50,664 nucleotides of DNA from a bacterium (GTDB lineage: Bacteria; Actinomycetota; Thermoleophilia; Miltoncostaeales; Miltoncostaeaceae): the NCBI GenBank assembly GCA_029977205.1, contig JAPOLI010000009.1, positions 1-50,664 of the forward strand, in the 5' to 3' direction. Both the position numbers and the translations under genes were made by a program. The notes below the pieces were generated by a model. That model saw only the letters and a list, made by a program, of their open reading frames with translations. It did no database searches and was not told where the DNA came from. How positions within the stretch are numbered: position 1 is the first letter of the stretch; each line of letters begins with the position of its first letter. Positions 23,235 through 32,644 of the stretch are shown piece after piece.

Positions 23235-23933
23235 TCAACCGGGGTGGAGAACCAGCATCTCGTCGCCGTCGCGGATGAACTCGTATTCGACACGGCGCAC
23301 CTCGGACCACACGCCGCACCCGGCGAGGTCGTCCCTCAGGCGATGGAGGTCCGGCCAGCGTGCGGTGGTCGTATCCACGAGGGGGAAGATCCGGACCTCC
23401 TCCCCCGCCACCCGTGCGAGCTCCTGCGCGAACCGCAGGTGGTCCGCGTAGCCGAAGTGGTCGGGATAGACGAACAGCAGGTGCGAGGACACCACCAGCC
23501 GGAACGCGTCATCGTCGAACGGCAGGAGTGGAAGCGCCCCGATGACATACCGCTCAGGATGCGCGCGCCGGTCAGCCGCGAACGCGTCCAGGGCCGCCAT
23601 GCGCCGGGCCAGGTGGTCCGGCTCGTCGCGGAAGAACCCCCACGAATACGTGGTGGGGTTATCGCGCACATACCGGTTGCCGTACTCGGTATCGCGTCGG
23701 GCACGGCGCAACAGATCGTCTGGATCGATTGCGTACTCCGGATCAACCGCCGTGACGTCCGCGCCGATCGCGCGGGCGCCGGCCGCGAAGCCACTGGCAC
23801 CGGCGGGGCAGTCGAGCACCGGGCCCGTCATGAGGTCCGCATCGGCCAGATCGAACATCGCCAGGTACTCATCGAAGGGCCGCGCAGTGACGATGACGTC
23901 ACCCAGGCCGCGGTACTGCGGCGTGGGACTCAC
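23235..23933 (-). CDS. SAM-dependent methyltransferase-like protein
   Basis: A 232-residue protein with a class I Rossmann layout. Motif I is degenerate, VLDCPAGASGFAAGA (39-53), followed by the acidic strand end VTAVDPEY and a later PFDDDAFRLVVSSHLLFVY block at the motif IV position. No substrate can be assigned. Its start overlaps the stop of the Rad50-like gene by four bases, so it is co-translated with a nuclease pair; this may be chance packing or a functional link. Catalytic SAM use is likely but not certain because motif I lacks one Gly. Confidence 0.65.
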   Translation of the reverse strand: MSPTPQYRGLGDVIVTARPFDEYLAMFDLADADLMTGPVLDCPAGASGFAAGARAIGADVTAVDPEYAIDPDDLLRRARRDTEYGNRYVRDNPTTYSWGFFRDEPDHLARRMAALDAFAADRRAHPERYVIGALPLLPFDDDAFRLVVSSHLLFVYPDHFGYADHLRFAQELARVAGEEVRIFPLVDTTTARWPDLHRLRDDLAGCGVWSEVRRVEYEFIRDGDEMLVLHPG

Positions 23934-26572
23934 AGGCGAACGGTGTGTGCCGCGCCGATACCGGAATAGCGATCCGGCATGCAGGTCAGCACGATGACCT
24001 GCGAGGTCCGGCCAACGTCTGTCAGCGCGGCCCCGAGACCGCCCAGGCGATCGAGGTCGGAGTAGCCCAGCGCGTCATCGATGATCACGGGCGCCCCGCC
24101 GTCGTCTCCCGCCACCAGCGACGCCGCCGCCAGCCGGCCGATCACCGCCATCTGCTCGCGGGCACCGCCTGAGAGCGCATCGACCGCCACCGTGACGCCG
24201 TCGTGAGTGCGACTCGTCACCTGCAGGGTCGCGTGGTCCACGTCGACGCGAACGCCGCCCCCGAACACCATGCGACCGAGGCGCTCCATGGCCTCCCGAA
24301 ATGGCGCCACATACGCACGCTGGGCATCGTCCCGGTGCGCCAGCATCACCCGGTGCAGCAGTTCAGCGGCCTCCGCCTGCCGCAACGCGCGGTCACGCGC
24401 CGCCGCCGCCGCGTCGCGCTTCTCGTGTGCGTCCGCCACACGATCCGCCAAGCCGTCCGCGCCCGCGCGCGTGATCCCGCCAGCAAGACCGGCCACGCGT
24501 ACCTCGGCATCCTGGCGCTCATCCAGCAGGCGGGTCAGCGCCTCCCGGGCACTCGCGACGCGCACGGTGATCGCCTCAACCTCGCCCGGATCCCGACGCG
24601 CGCGCGCGGTCGCGGCCTCCTCCTCCGCCGCATGCGCTGTCGCCGACGCCCTGGCCGCAGCGTCATCCAGTGCGGCGTCCGTGTGCTCCGCACGCGCCAC
24701 AGACAGCGCAGCGGCGTCCGCATCCCGTCGCTTCACGAGCGTGCCGAGGACTCCCGTCCGCTCGGCGGCGGCGCGCTCGAGCACCGACACCGCCTGCTCG
24801 GCCTCATCACGTGCAGCCTGCGCCGTCTCCTCGGCCCGCCGCGCCTCGTCGCGTGCCAACCCGGCCGCATCGCGGGCCGCGGCGGCAGCGGCCTGATCTG
24901 CCGGCAACACGCGTCCGGGAGCGCACTCCTCCGCGAAGCGGCTCACGCGCTCCCGGGCACGCGCGAGCTTGTCGGCCAGGTCCTCAATGGACAGGTCATC
25001 GAGTGCGCGTGAGCGCGTGAGGCGTTCGGCGGCCACGCGTGCCTCGACATCCCTGCGGCTCTGCTCGAGCGCACGTGCCTGCTCGACTGCGCTGCCATCC
25101 GGCAGCCCGGCCTCGCGCAACAGGTCGGCGAGGCCCCGGGCAGCCCGCTCGACGTCGGTGGCATCACCCGAATCGGCGTCGCCGACCGTCACGCGGGCCA
25201 CGCCTTCAATGCCGAAGGTGCCGCCCGCGTTCACGGGCACGGTCACCGCATCCCCGGCAGCCACGTCAAGCACGCCGTCTGCGGCATCGACGCGAATGTC
25301 GCGCTCGGCCACGACCCGGACATCAGCCGCCGAGGCGTCGCGCCGTGCCTCAGCCCGTGCCAGGGAATCGGCCGCGCGCTCGATGCGCTCCAGCAGATCG
25401 GGGGTGATCGCGCAGTCCGCGAGGAACTGCTCGCCCTCCTGAATGCGGTCCGCGGCCGCAGTGGCCACCTCGAGGCGCTCACCGTAGGCCCGCACGTAGT
25501 AGAGGTCATCGAGGTGATCAGCGTCCTCAGCCGCGGCCGTGAGGGCATCGTCGGCCCGCACCCGTGCGGCGGTGGCGTCGTCATGGCCCGCGCGGGCGGC
25601 GTCGCACGCCGTGCGCGCGGCGTCGAGGCGGGCGCCATCCTCTGCGCCCTCGGCCATGGCATCCACGACCTCCTGCTCGGACGCCGCAGCGGCTGCGATG
25701 AGAGCCGCCCGGCGCTCCACGGCCAGAGCGGCTTCCCTGGCCGGGCCCGCGGCGGTGGCGGATGAGGCTTCGAGCTCGGACACCCGGGCCTCCCGACGCA
25801 TCGCCTCGACCTGCGCGGCCTCCGCAGCCGCGAGCCGCTCACGCAGCGTCGGTTCCTGCTCCACGGATCGGCGCACCTGCTGCTCGAGCCGTCGGTGCTC
25901 GTCCACCTGCTCGTCAACGTCGGCGAGGGCCTGCTCGGCCTCCGCCGCCACGTCCTGGGCCTCCCGGGCCGCCTCGATCAGATCCTTTCGCGCCTTGTTC
26001 GGCTCCCCGGTCGGGGTCGTCCATCGGGCCCGCTCCTGCTCAATCGCGTCGATCAGGGGAGCATCCGGCTCGCCCGCCGCGGCCCCCGCCCCCGCAGCCG
26101 CATCGAGAGCACGCGCCAGCGACCCGCTCGTGCCGAGGGCCGCCTGATCGAGCGGCAGCCCCTGCTGGTGACGTAGCGCCGAGAACAGGTCGGCGTCCAT
26201 GGTCTCGTCAAGTATCTCGACAACCCGATCATGCGCCGCGCGCCCGGTCACCTGCTCCTCGCGTGGAGCATGGATCGTGAGCTCGGTGGTGGGCGACTTC
26301 ACCCAGCGCTTCGCGTACGTGAAACGGTACGGGCCCGACTCGATCACGGCGCGAGCCCATGGGCCCACGTCGCGGTTGACCGGCTTGGAGTCCCTCACCC
26401 GCGCCTTGGAGGACGAGTCGGGGTCGGTGATGAGCATGTCGAGCGCATCGATGAGGCTCGACTTCCCCACCTCATTGGGGCCCGACACGATCGTGACCCC
26501 CGTGGGGGCGAACTCCACATCGGCCTCCGCCACGCCGCGGAAGTCGCGCAGATGGAGTTGCAGGAGCCTCAC
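23930..26572 (-). CDS. Rad50/SbcC-like ATPase (YhaN type)
   Basis: An 880-residue SMC-like ATPase. The N-terminus LQLHLRDFRGVAEADVEF carries the usual strand and Arg finger region, with Walker A GPNEVGKSS at 31-39. Long Ala/Glu/Arg-rich coiled coils span about 195-415 and 470-750. The C-terminal lobe has signature LSGGAREQMAVIGRLA and Walker B PVIIDDALGYSD. There is no CxxC zinc hook. Instead, residues about 420-465 are beta-rich and Gly/Val/Asp-rich at the midpoint. With the phosphoesterase encoded just upstream (four-base overlap) it should form a DNA end-processing complex like Mre11-Rad50 or YhaO-YhaN. Confidence 0.82.
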   Translation of the reverse strand: MRLLQLHLRDFRGVAEADVEFAPTGVTIVSGPNEVGKSSLIDALDMLITDPDSSSKARVRDSKPVNRDVGPWARAVIESGPYRFTYAKRWVKSPTTELTIHAPREEQVTGRAAHDRVVEILDETMDADLFSALRHQQGLPLDQAALGTSGSLARALDAAAGAGAAAGEPDAPLIDAIEQERARWTTPTGEPNKARKDLIEAAREAQDVAAEAEQALADVDEQVDEHRRLEQQVRRSVEQEPTLRERLAAAEAAQVEAMRREARVSELEASSATAAGPAREAALAVERRAALIAAAAASEQEVVDAMAEGAEDGARLDAARTACDAARAGHDDATAARVRADDALTAAAEDADHLDDLYYVRAYGERLEVATAAADRIQEGEQFLADCAITPDLLERIERAADSLARAEARRDASAADVRVVAERDIRVDAADGVLDVAAGDAVTVPVNAGGTFGIEGVARVTVGDADSGDATDVERAARGLADLLREAGLPDGSAVEQARALEQSRRDVEARVAAERLTRSRALDDLSIEDLADKLARARERVSRFAEECAPGRVLPADQAAAAAARDAAGLARDEARRAEETAQAARDEAEQAVSVLERAAAERTGVLGTLVKRRDADAAALSVARAEHTDAALDDAAARASATAHAAEEEAATARARRDPGEVEAITVRVASAREALTRLLDERQDAEVRVAGLAGGITRAGADGLADRVADAHEKRDAAAAARDRALRQAEAAELLHRVMLAHRDDAQRAYVAPFREAMERLGRMVFGGGVRVDVDHATLQVTSRTHDGVTVAVDALSGGAREQMAVIGRLAAASLVAGDDGGAPVIIDDALGYSDLDRLGGLGAALTDVGRTSQVIVLTCMPDRYSGIGAAHTVRL

Positions 26573-27687
26573 GTCCCCGCCCTCGTCAGGCGGTAGAGCA
26601 ACCGCAGTGCATCTCGCGCCGCCGGCTGCTCCTCGCCGTCGGCTGACGCCAGCGCGGCGATGTCCTCCGCAGCCGCAAGCGCGTAGCCCGAGAGCCCGAG
26701 AGCGCCGAGGTCCGTGTCATCCGCCATCACGGCCAGGTCACTGCCGCGCTCTGACACCGCGAGGGCGGCAAACAACTCACCCTGCTCGTCGAGCAGCGTC
26801 CACAGGCGGGCGTCGTCGGCCACCGACAGGGTGCCGGTGAGATACAGGCGCACCACCGTGCGGGCCTTGTCGGGCAGTGCCGCGAGCTCGGAGTCCAGGG
26901 CGTCGACGTCCGCTCCTCCATCAAGGCGGAACTCCAGCCGCACGAATGCCCAGTCGCCGATGGGCCGCGTGTCCACGGCGAGCCCGTCACCCAGCGTGAC
27001 CACCAGCACCTGGCCGGGATCGAGCTCGCCGTGGTCGGTGGCCACCGGCGTACCGGGATACCGCACGCGCGCGTCGCCATTCACCTCCGTGGCCGAGTGG
27101 CGATCGCCCAGCGCCACGTAGGCCAGGCGGCCGTCATCGAGCGCGGAGCACAGGCCGTCCATGCGGATGAGCGCGGGGTCCGTGGCATCAGGTGAGAGCA
27201 CATCCACCACGCCGTGGGCGGCCAGCACCCGCACCGGGCCCGGGGTGAGAGCATCGATCACCGGGCCGGAGGGGTCATGCCCGGGGTGCGTGGCGTGCCA
27301 CGGGGCGCCCACCACCTCGATGCCACCGATGGTGATCGGGTCGGGCCCCTCAATCACGGTGACGCAGTCCGGCACTGCGGCGGTGAACGCCGTCGATCGG
27401 TACACGGACGCCGCATCGAGCGGGTCGTGGTTTCCCGGAAGGATGAGCAGGGGCACGTCGAAGGCCGACATGGCGTCGGCCGCGCGTTTCACCACCTGCC
27501 GGTCCACGTGGTTGCTGTCGAACACGTCACCGCACGCCAGCACGAATGCGGCACCGACCTCGGATGCCAGCGCAGCGATGGCGCGCACGGCATCGATGCG
27601 CGCCTCGGCATAGCGCGGACGGGACTCCGGGCTCAGGAATCCCCCCGGCATGCCGAGGTGCCAGTCGGCGGTGTGAATGAAGCGCAT
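26569..27687 (-). CDS. SbcD/Mre11-like DNA exonuclease (YhaO type)
   Basis: A 372-residue metallophosphoesterase. Metal ligand motifs are HTADWHLG, ACGDVFDSNH, LPGNHDPLD and AAHGV, followed by the family H-x-H-like LGDRHSA (about 195). The C-terminal 150 residues form a capping domain. It is the nuclease partner of the overlapping Rad50-like ATPase. ATG 27687 is chosen; ATG 27696 adds only three residues. A TACCCT box at 27698-27703 ends ten bases before 27687 and touches 27696, which favours the downstream start with almost no leader. Confidence 0.85.
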   Translation of the reverse strand: MRFIHTADWHLGMPGGFLSPESRPRYAEARIDAVRAIAALASEVGAAFVLACGDVFDSNHVDRQVVKRAADAMSAFDVPLLILPGNHDPLDAASVYRSTAFTAAVPDCVTVIEGPDPITIGGIEVVGAPWHATHPGHDPSGPVIDALTPGPVRVLAAHGVVDVLSPDATDPALIRMDGLCSALDDGRLAYVALGDRHSATEVNGDARVRYPGTPVATDHGELDPGQVLVVTLGDGLAVDTRPIGDWAFVRLEFRLDGGADVDALDSELAALPDKARTVVRLYLTGTLSVADDARLWTLLDEQGELFAALAVSERGSDLAVMADDTDLGALGLSGYALAAAEDIAALASADGEEQPAARDALRLLYRLTRAGT

Positions 27688-27697
27688 CAGACCCATG

Positions 27698-27703
27698 AGG
27701 GTA
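27698..27703 (-). promoter_or_regulatory. Putative -10 box of the nuclease operon
   Basis: Minus-strand TACCCT lies ten bases before the ATG at 27687, in the 40-base gap behind aroE. It would make the SbcD/SbcC/methyltransferase unit independently transcribed. Confidence 0.35.
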
Positions 27704-27727
27704 GGTCGCGCGTCGGATGGTTGCGGC

Positions 27728-28558
27728 TTACCCCTGGGCGGTGAGACCAGCGCGCATGGCGTCGATCGGGGGCTCCGCCCCCGTCCACTGCCGGAACGCG
27801 ATGGCTCCCTGATGCAGCAGCATGCCCACGCCGTCGACGGTGCGCGCCCCGCGGGCGGCGGCGGCACCCAGCCAGGGCGTGGGCTCCGTGCGGTACACCA
27901 GGTCGTAGGCGACCGTCTGCGGCCCGAGCGACTCCACCGGGAGCCCGCCCGGAAGGTCGTCGCTCCCCATCCCGAGGCTCGTCGAGTTGACGACCAGCGC
28001 GGCGCTGGCCGCGGCCTCCTCAATGGCACCGGGGGTGAACGGCACGACCTCCCCGAGCGCGGCGGCCTTCTCCTCCGTGCGGTTGGCAACGCGCAGGCGT
28101 GCACCCCGGCCCGCCAGGGCGAACGCCACCGCGCGGGCCGCGCCCCCGGCACCGATCAGCAGCACCTCGGCACCTTCGAGGGCCACGGGGGCGGCCTCGT
28201 CGAGGGCCTGCAGGAAGCCGGCCGCATCGGTGTTGTCGCCGGTGAAGCCGCCGTTGCCATCGGGGATCAGCGTGTTGCACGCGCCGATGGCCTCCACGGC
28301 GGGCGTCACCGCCGAGCAGCAGTCGATCACGGCCTGCTTGTGCGGGATCGTGACGCTCAGGCCACCACAGCCCGACTGCGCCAGGCCCCGTACGGCGGAG
28401 TCGAGGTCATCCGGCGCGATCGGGAAGGCCAGATACGCCCAGTCAAGCCCCAGCGCGCGGAAGCCTGCGTTGTGCATGGACGGCGACAGCGAGTGGCCCA
28501 CCGGCCATCCGATCACCCCGGCGAATCGGGTAGACGAGGTGGGCCACGGCCGGGCCAT
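27728..28558 (-). CDS. aroE: Shikimate dehydrogenase
   Basis: A 276-residue AroE. The shikimate-binding SLSPSMHN is at 23-30, the catalytic Lys is K74 in TIPHK and the Asp is D111 in GDNTDAAGF. The nucleotide loop is GAGGAARAVAFAL. The C-terminus has DGVGMLLHQGAIAF, whose Gln contacts substrate. It reduces 3-dehydroshikimate to shikimate, probably with NADPH. The start at ATG 28558 overlaps the mltG stop by one base (TGATG), making it the last gene of the alaS-ruvX-mltG-aroE unit. Confidence 0.93.
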   Translation of the reverse strand: MARPWPTSSTRFAGVIGWPVGHSLSPSMHNAGFRALGLDWAYLAFPIAPDDLDSAVRGLAQSGCGGLSVTIPHKQAVIDCCSAVTPAVEAIGACNTLIPDGNGGFTGDNTDAAGFLQALDEAAPVALEGAEVLLIGAGGAARAVAFALAGRGARLRVANRTEEKAAALGEVVPFTPGAIEEAAASAALVVNSTSLGMGSDDLPGGLPVESLGPQTVAYDLVYRTEPTPWLGAAAARGARTVDGVGMLLHQGAIAFRQWTGAEPPIDAMRAGLTAQG

Positions 28559-29442
28559 CAGCCCCCGCCGTTCGCGGCGGCGCGCTTGATGTTGGCCACA
28601 TGCTCGGGCTCGGTGGCGGCGAAGTAGTGCAGATCGCTGCCGTCGTTCTTCGAGACGTAGAAGAGGTACTTCGACGGGATCGGGTTGGCCGCGGCCTTGA
28701 TGGAGTCCTCGCCCGGGTTGCAGATGGGGCCGGGCGGCAGGCCGAAGTACTTGCGGGTGTTGTACGGCGATTCGATTGCGAGGTCGTCCTTCGTGAGCTC
28801 GGCCTTCCACGAGCCCACCGCATATTGCACGGTCGCATCGATGTCGAGACGCATCCGGGCGCGCAGCCGGTTCTCGATGACCCCCGCGATGATCCGCCGC
28901 TCCTTCGGAGTGCTGGCCTCGCGCTCCACCAGCGATGCGATGATCAGAACGTCATACTTCGTCAGCTTCTTCTTCTTCGCCGCCGCGTAGCTGATCCCCG
29001 CGGTTCGCCGGGCGAAGGTGTCGAGCTGATAGTCGACGAGGTCCGTCACGGGCTTCTTGGGGTCGACGGGGTAGGTCGCCGGGAAGAGGAAGCCCTCGAG
29101 CGATGTCGGCTTTGCGGTACCCGCCAGGCGCTGGCCCAGCTCAGACGGATCGGTCGCCGCCATGTAGTCGGCTGCCGGGATGCCCGTCTTCTCCTGGAGG
29201 ATCTCGGCCATCTGGCTGCGGCGCAGGCCCTCGATGAACAGGACGTCGATCGTGGTGGGGGTGGTCTGCGTGACCTCAGCATCTCCCACGCGCCCGAACG
29301 TGGCCCAGAGGCCGACGGCGATGACGACCAACGCGAGGATCGGGGCCACGATCAGCAGCACTGTTCGGCCCGCGGGCGTGGCGCGCTCGGGACCGCGGCG
29401 GCCACGCCGCGGTCCATCGGGGGGCGGTGCGCCCGTACTCAT
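28558..29442 (-). CDS. mltG: Endolytic murein transglycosylase MltG
   Basis: A 294-residue protein with a Pro/Arg-rich cytoplasmic N-terminus, one transmembrane helix (about 27-48) and an extracellular YceG domain. LEGFLFPATY (115-124), the catalytic Glu E173 in ASLVEREA, and the block SPYNTRKYFGLPPGPICNPG match the family. It cleaves nascent glycan strands and limits their length. It overlaps ruvX upstream by four bases and aroE downstream by one. Confidence 0.92.
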   Translation of the reverse strand: MSTGAPPPDGPRRGRRGPERATPAGRTVLLIVAPILALVVIAVGLWATFGRVGDAEVTQTTPTTIDVLFIEGLRRSQMAEILQEKTGIPAADYMAATDPSELGQRLAGTAKPTSLEGFLFPATYPVDPKKPVTDLVDYQLDTFARRTAGISYAAAKKKKLTKYDVLIIASLVEREASTPKERRIIAGVIENRLRARMRLDIDATVQYAVGSWKAELTKDDLAIESPYNTRKYFGLPPGPICNPGEDSIKAAANPIPSKYLFYVSKNDGSDLHYFAATEPEHVANIKRAAANGGG

Positions 29443-29843
29443 GCTGCCTCCCGCTGTGACGCCAGCCAGGCCTCGAGGATCACGCAGGCCGCGATGCTGT
29501 CGATGTCCGAGCCGGACCCGGCCTCACGGGCACGGCGCTCGGCCTCGGACGTGGACATGCGCTCGTCCACGAGGACCACGCGGGCATCCACCCGGGCGCG
29601 CAACCGCCCCGCGAACGACGACGCGTGATGTGCCTGCTCACCCGCCTCGCCCGACATCAGCAGTGGCTGTCCGATGACGATCACGTCCGGCTCCTCGTGC
29701 CTGATGACCTCATCGAGTGCGGCGGACCCCTCGGGTCGGTCGACCTCGCGGATCACGGGGAGCGGCCTCACGAGTGTGCCCGTCGGGTCGCTCACCGCCA
29801 CCCCGGTGCGCGCGCGCCCGAGGTCGAGCGCAAGCGCCTTCAC
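29439..29843 (-). CDS. ruvX: Holliday junction resolvase-like RuvX/YqgF
   Basis: A 134-residue RNase H-fold protein. The opening MKALALDLGRARTGVAVSDP holds the first catalytic Asp, VDERMSTSEAERRA the conserved Glu region, and GSGSDIDSIAACVIL the last acidic pair. The family acts in pre-16S rRNA 5' processing and was named a putative resolvase. It sits between alaS and mltG with four-base overlaps on both sides, a very conserved order. Confidence 0.93.
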   Translation of the reverse strand: MKALALDLGRARTGVAVSDPTGTLVRPLPVIREVDRPEGSAALDEVIRHEEPDVIVIGQPLLMSGEAGEQAHHASSFAGRLRARVDARVVLVDERMSTSEAERRAREAGSGSDIDSIAACVILEAWLASQREAA

Positions 29844-32398
29844 GTCGTCGGCTCGCGCAGCACGCCCCAGGCCCGCTCGATGGCCTCCGCCATTTTCGCC
29901 GGATCCTTGCCGCCGGCACGGGCCATACCCGGCTTGCCGCCGCCACCGCCGCCCACGACCGGCGCAACCTCGCGCATGACGTCGGCTGCCGAGAGACCGG
30001 CGGCCTGCGCGGCGTCGTCGAAGTTGGCCACGAGCAGGGCCTTCCCGTCGGCGACAGCCCCGAGCACCACGGCGGCGCCCGGCCCCACAGCCTGCTTGAC
30101 GCGGTCCGTGAGCTGAAGCAACTCGTCCATCTCCGCGGCATCGACCTCGGCTGCCAGCACGCGCGCACCATCGCGATCCTCCGCCTGCGCGGCAACCGCC
30201 GCCACGTCCACGCGGCCGGCGCGTGCGCGCTTGAGGTCAGCCTCGAGCGCCCGGATGCGCTCATCGCGCTGGGCGACCTCGGCTTCCAGCGCGGCCTCGC
30301 GCGCGCGGAGGTGCTCGACGGCGGCAAGGCCGGTGACCGCCTCGATGCGCCGCGTGGCGGCGCCGGTGCTGCCCTCCGACACGATCACCATCGGGCCGAT
30401 CTCACCGGTACGTGACACGTGGCACCCGCCGCAGAGCTCCGCCGAGAACTCACCGGCCCGGACCACGCGCACGACCTCGCCGTACTTCTCCTCGAAGAGC
30501 CCGATGGCCCCGAGCGCGTCAGCCTCCCCGCGCGGCATCACCGTGGCAACGACGGGGGAATCCTCCGCCACCTGCACGTTCACGCGCCGCTCGATCTCAG
30601 CGAGGTCGTCGGGCTCGATGCGACCGCGATGCGTGAAGTCGAACCGCAGCTTGTCAGGACCCACGTACGAGCCGGCCTGTCGCACGCCATCGCCGAGCAC
30701 GCCACGGAGCGCCCAATTCAGCACGTGCGTGCCCGTGTGATTCGCCTGGGTGGCGTGCCGTGCAGCGGCGTCCACCCGGGCGGTCACCTCGGCGCCCTCC
30801 GGGAGGTCGCCGTCCACCGCGACGCGCAGTACCTGATCGTCGCCCAGGCGCAGCACGTCGAGGACCTCGGCGGTACCGCCGTTCCCGGTGATCCATCCAT
30901 GGTCCGACACCTGCCCGCCGCCCTCGGCGTAGAAGGGTGACGTCGCGATCTTCGCGAGCGCCTCGCCGTCGCCGAGGTGGGATATCGCGGTCACGGTTGT
31001 CACCACCTCGAGGTCGTCGTACCCGACGAACGCGGTGACCGGGCTCCGGGCCGCCAGGGCCTCAGCCGCCTGGCGGTCGACGCCCCTGCCCTTCCGTCCG
31101 GCGGCGCGCGCGCGGTCGCGCTGGTCACCCATGAGGCGTTCGAAGCCATCCTCGTCCACCGCGAGGCCGTGCTCATCCGCAGCATCCCGGGTGAGGTCGA
31201 GCGGGAACCCGTAGGTGTCATGAAGCCGGAAGGCGTCATCGCCGGAGATCACGCCGGTGGAGCGGGAGCGATCCAGCACGTCCTCGAGAAGGCGCGTGCC
31301 CTGTTCGAGCGTGCGGGCGAACTGCTCCGCCTCGGCTCCCACGGTGTCGATCACCGCGCTGCGCTCGGCGATGAGTTCGGGATAGGCGTCGCCGTAGCCC
31401 TCGGCGACGACGTCCACCAGCCCCGTGAGGCGGGTGGGCTCGAGGCCGAGGTAGGAGCCCTCGCTGACGGCCCGCCGGATGATGCGGCGGATGATGTAGT
31501 CGCGGCCCTCGTTGCCCGGGCGCACGCCATCGGCGGCGAGGAACGTCATGGCGCGTCCGTGGTCGGCCAGCACGCGCATCGCGCGGTCCACGCGCGGGTC
31601 GGATCCATATGCACGACCCGACGCCTGCTCAGCCCAGGCCACGAGCGGGCGGAAGCCGTCCGTCTCGAAGACCGACGGGGTGTCCTGGAGGATCGCGGCG
31701 AGCCGCTCGAGCCCGGCGCCCGTGTCGATGTTCTTGGCCGGCAGCGTGGTGAGCGTGCCGTCCTCAGCCCGGTCGTACTGCATGAACACGAGGTTCCAGA
31801 ACTCGAGGAAGCGGTCTGTTCCGGTGACCGGGCCGCCGTCGGGCCCGAACGCGGGGCCGCGGTCGAGGTACAGCTCGGTGTTGGGCCCGCACGGCCCGGT
31901 GGGACCGGCCTTCCAGAAGTTGTCGGCCTCGCCGAGGCGCTGGATGCGGTCCCGCGGGATGCCCATCTGCACCCACGTCTCGAGCGCCTCGTCATCAGCG
32001 GGCACGCCCTCCATGCCCTCGAACACCGTGATCCATATCTGCTCGGGGTCGAAGCCCAGCACCTCGGTCGACAGTTCGAACCCGAACCGGATGGCGTCAT
32101 CCTTGAAGTAGTCGCCGATCGAGAAGTTCCCCAGCATCTCGAAGAACGTGAGATGGCGCGCCGTGCGGCCCACCTGATCGATGTCGAGCGTGCGGAAGCA
32201 CTTCTGCGAGCTGGTCATCCGCGGTGCCGGGGGCTGTGCCTGGCCCAGGAAGTAGGACTTCAAGGGCTGCATCCCGGCGATGGTCAGCAGCACGGTGGGG
32301 TCGTCCTCGAACGGGACGAGTGAGCTGGAGGGGATCCGGAGATGGCCCTCCCGCTCGAAGTAGCGGAGGAAGCCCTCCCGGATCTCAGCGGTCGTCAC
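29840..32398 (-). CDS. alaS: Alanyl-tRNA synthetase
   Basis: An 852-residue enzyme starting at GTG 32398 with TTAEIREGFLRYFEREGH. The class II core includes the CFRTLDIDQVG and HLTFFEMLGNFSIGDYF motifs. The editing domain has HTGTHVLNWAL and the downstream zinc ligands CGGCH. The C-terminal DHHA1/C-Ala domain ends in a Gly run (GGGGGG near 830). It charges tRNA-Ala and clears Ser/Gly errors. Minus-strand TACATT seven bases upstream of the GTG suggests a leaderless start. First gene of the alaS-ruvX-mltG-aroE unit. Confidence 0.95.
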   Translation of the reverse strand: MTTAEIREGFLRYFEREGHLRIPSSSLVPFEDDPTVLLTIAGMQPLKSYFLGQAQPPAPRMTSSQKCFRTLDIDQVGRTARHLTFFEMLGNFSIGDYFKDDAIRFGFELSTEVLGFDPEQIWITVFEGMEGVPADDEALETWVQMGIPRDRIQRLGEADNFWKAGPTGPCGPNTELYLDRGPAFGPDGGPVTGTDRFLEFWNLVFMQYDRAEDGTLTTLPAKNIDTGAGLERLAAILQDTPSVFETDGFRPLVAWAEQASGRAYGSDPRVDRAMRVLADHGRAMTFLAADGVRPGNEGRDYIIRRIIRRAVSEGSYLGLEPTRLTGLVDVVAEGYGDAYPELIAERSAVIDTVGAEAEQFARTLEQGTRLLEDVLDRSRSTGVISGDDAFRLHDTYGFPLDLTRDAADEHGLAVDEDGFERLMGDQRDRARAAGRKGRGVDRQAAEALAARSPVTAFVGYDDLEVVTTVTAISHLGDGEALAKIATSPFYAEGGGQVSDHGWITGNGGTAEVLDVLRLGDDQVLRVAVDGDLPEGAEVTARVDAAARHATQANHTGTHVLNWALRGVLGDGVRQAGSYVGPDKLRFDFTHRGRIEPDDLAEIERRVNVQVAEDSPVVATVMPRGEADALGAIGLFEEKYGEVVRVVRAGEFSAELCGGCHVSRTGEIGPMVIVSEGSTGAATRRIEAVTGLAAVEHLRAREAALEAEVAQRDERIRALEADLKRARAGRVDVAAVAAQAEDRDGARVLAAEVDAAEMDELLQLTDRVKQAVGPGAAVVLGAVADGKALLVANFDDAAQAAGLSAADVMREVAPVVGGGGGGKPGMARAGGKDPAKMAEAIERAWGVLREPTT

Positions 32399-32405
32399 GC
32401 GGGGA

Positions 32406-32411
32406 AATGTA
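32406..32411 (-). promoter_or_regulatory. Putative -10 box of alaS
   Basis: TACATT on the minus strand, seven bases before GTG 32398, inside the 18-base gap to the upstream small gene. It fits the TANNNT-N6/7-start pattern seen elsewhere in the window. Confidence 0.35.
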
Positions 32412-32416
32412 CCGCG

Positions 32417-32644
32417 CTACCAGGTGCGGGCGCGCGTCCTGGCCTCCGCCAGGTCGTCGTCGAACGCCTTCTCGGCGCGCAGGCCCGCCTGTGCGCCATC
32501 TACGAGCGCCTCCCGGGCATCGCGGACCGCATCGCGCGCCTCGCGGCGCACGAGCGCGGGCCACTTGCGCGGATCACGCTCCTGCATCGTGAGCCAGGCC
32601 ACCGCGCCCGCCACGAGGATCACGGGGGTCGGGACGCGGATCAA
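32417..32644 (-). CDS. Small protein with N-terminal membrane helix
   Basis: A 75-residue protein: a short hydrophobic helix (PTPVILVAGAVAWLTM), then a charged amphipathic helix rich in Ala, Arg, Glu and Asp. Its start overlaps the DUF948 gene stop by four bases, so both are made together and may form a membrane-bound coiled-coil pair. No family recognised. Confidence 0.6.
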   Translation of the reverse strand: MIRVPTPVILVAGAVAWLTMQERDPRKWPALVRREARDAVRDAREALVDGAQAGLRAEKAFDDDLAEARTRARTW

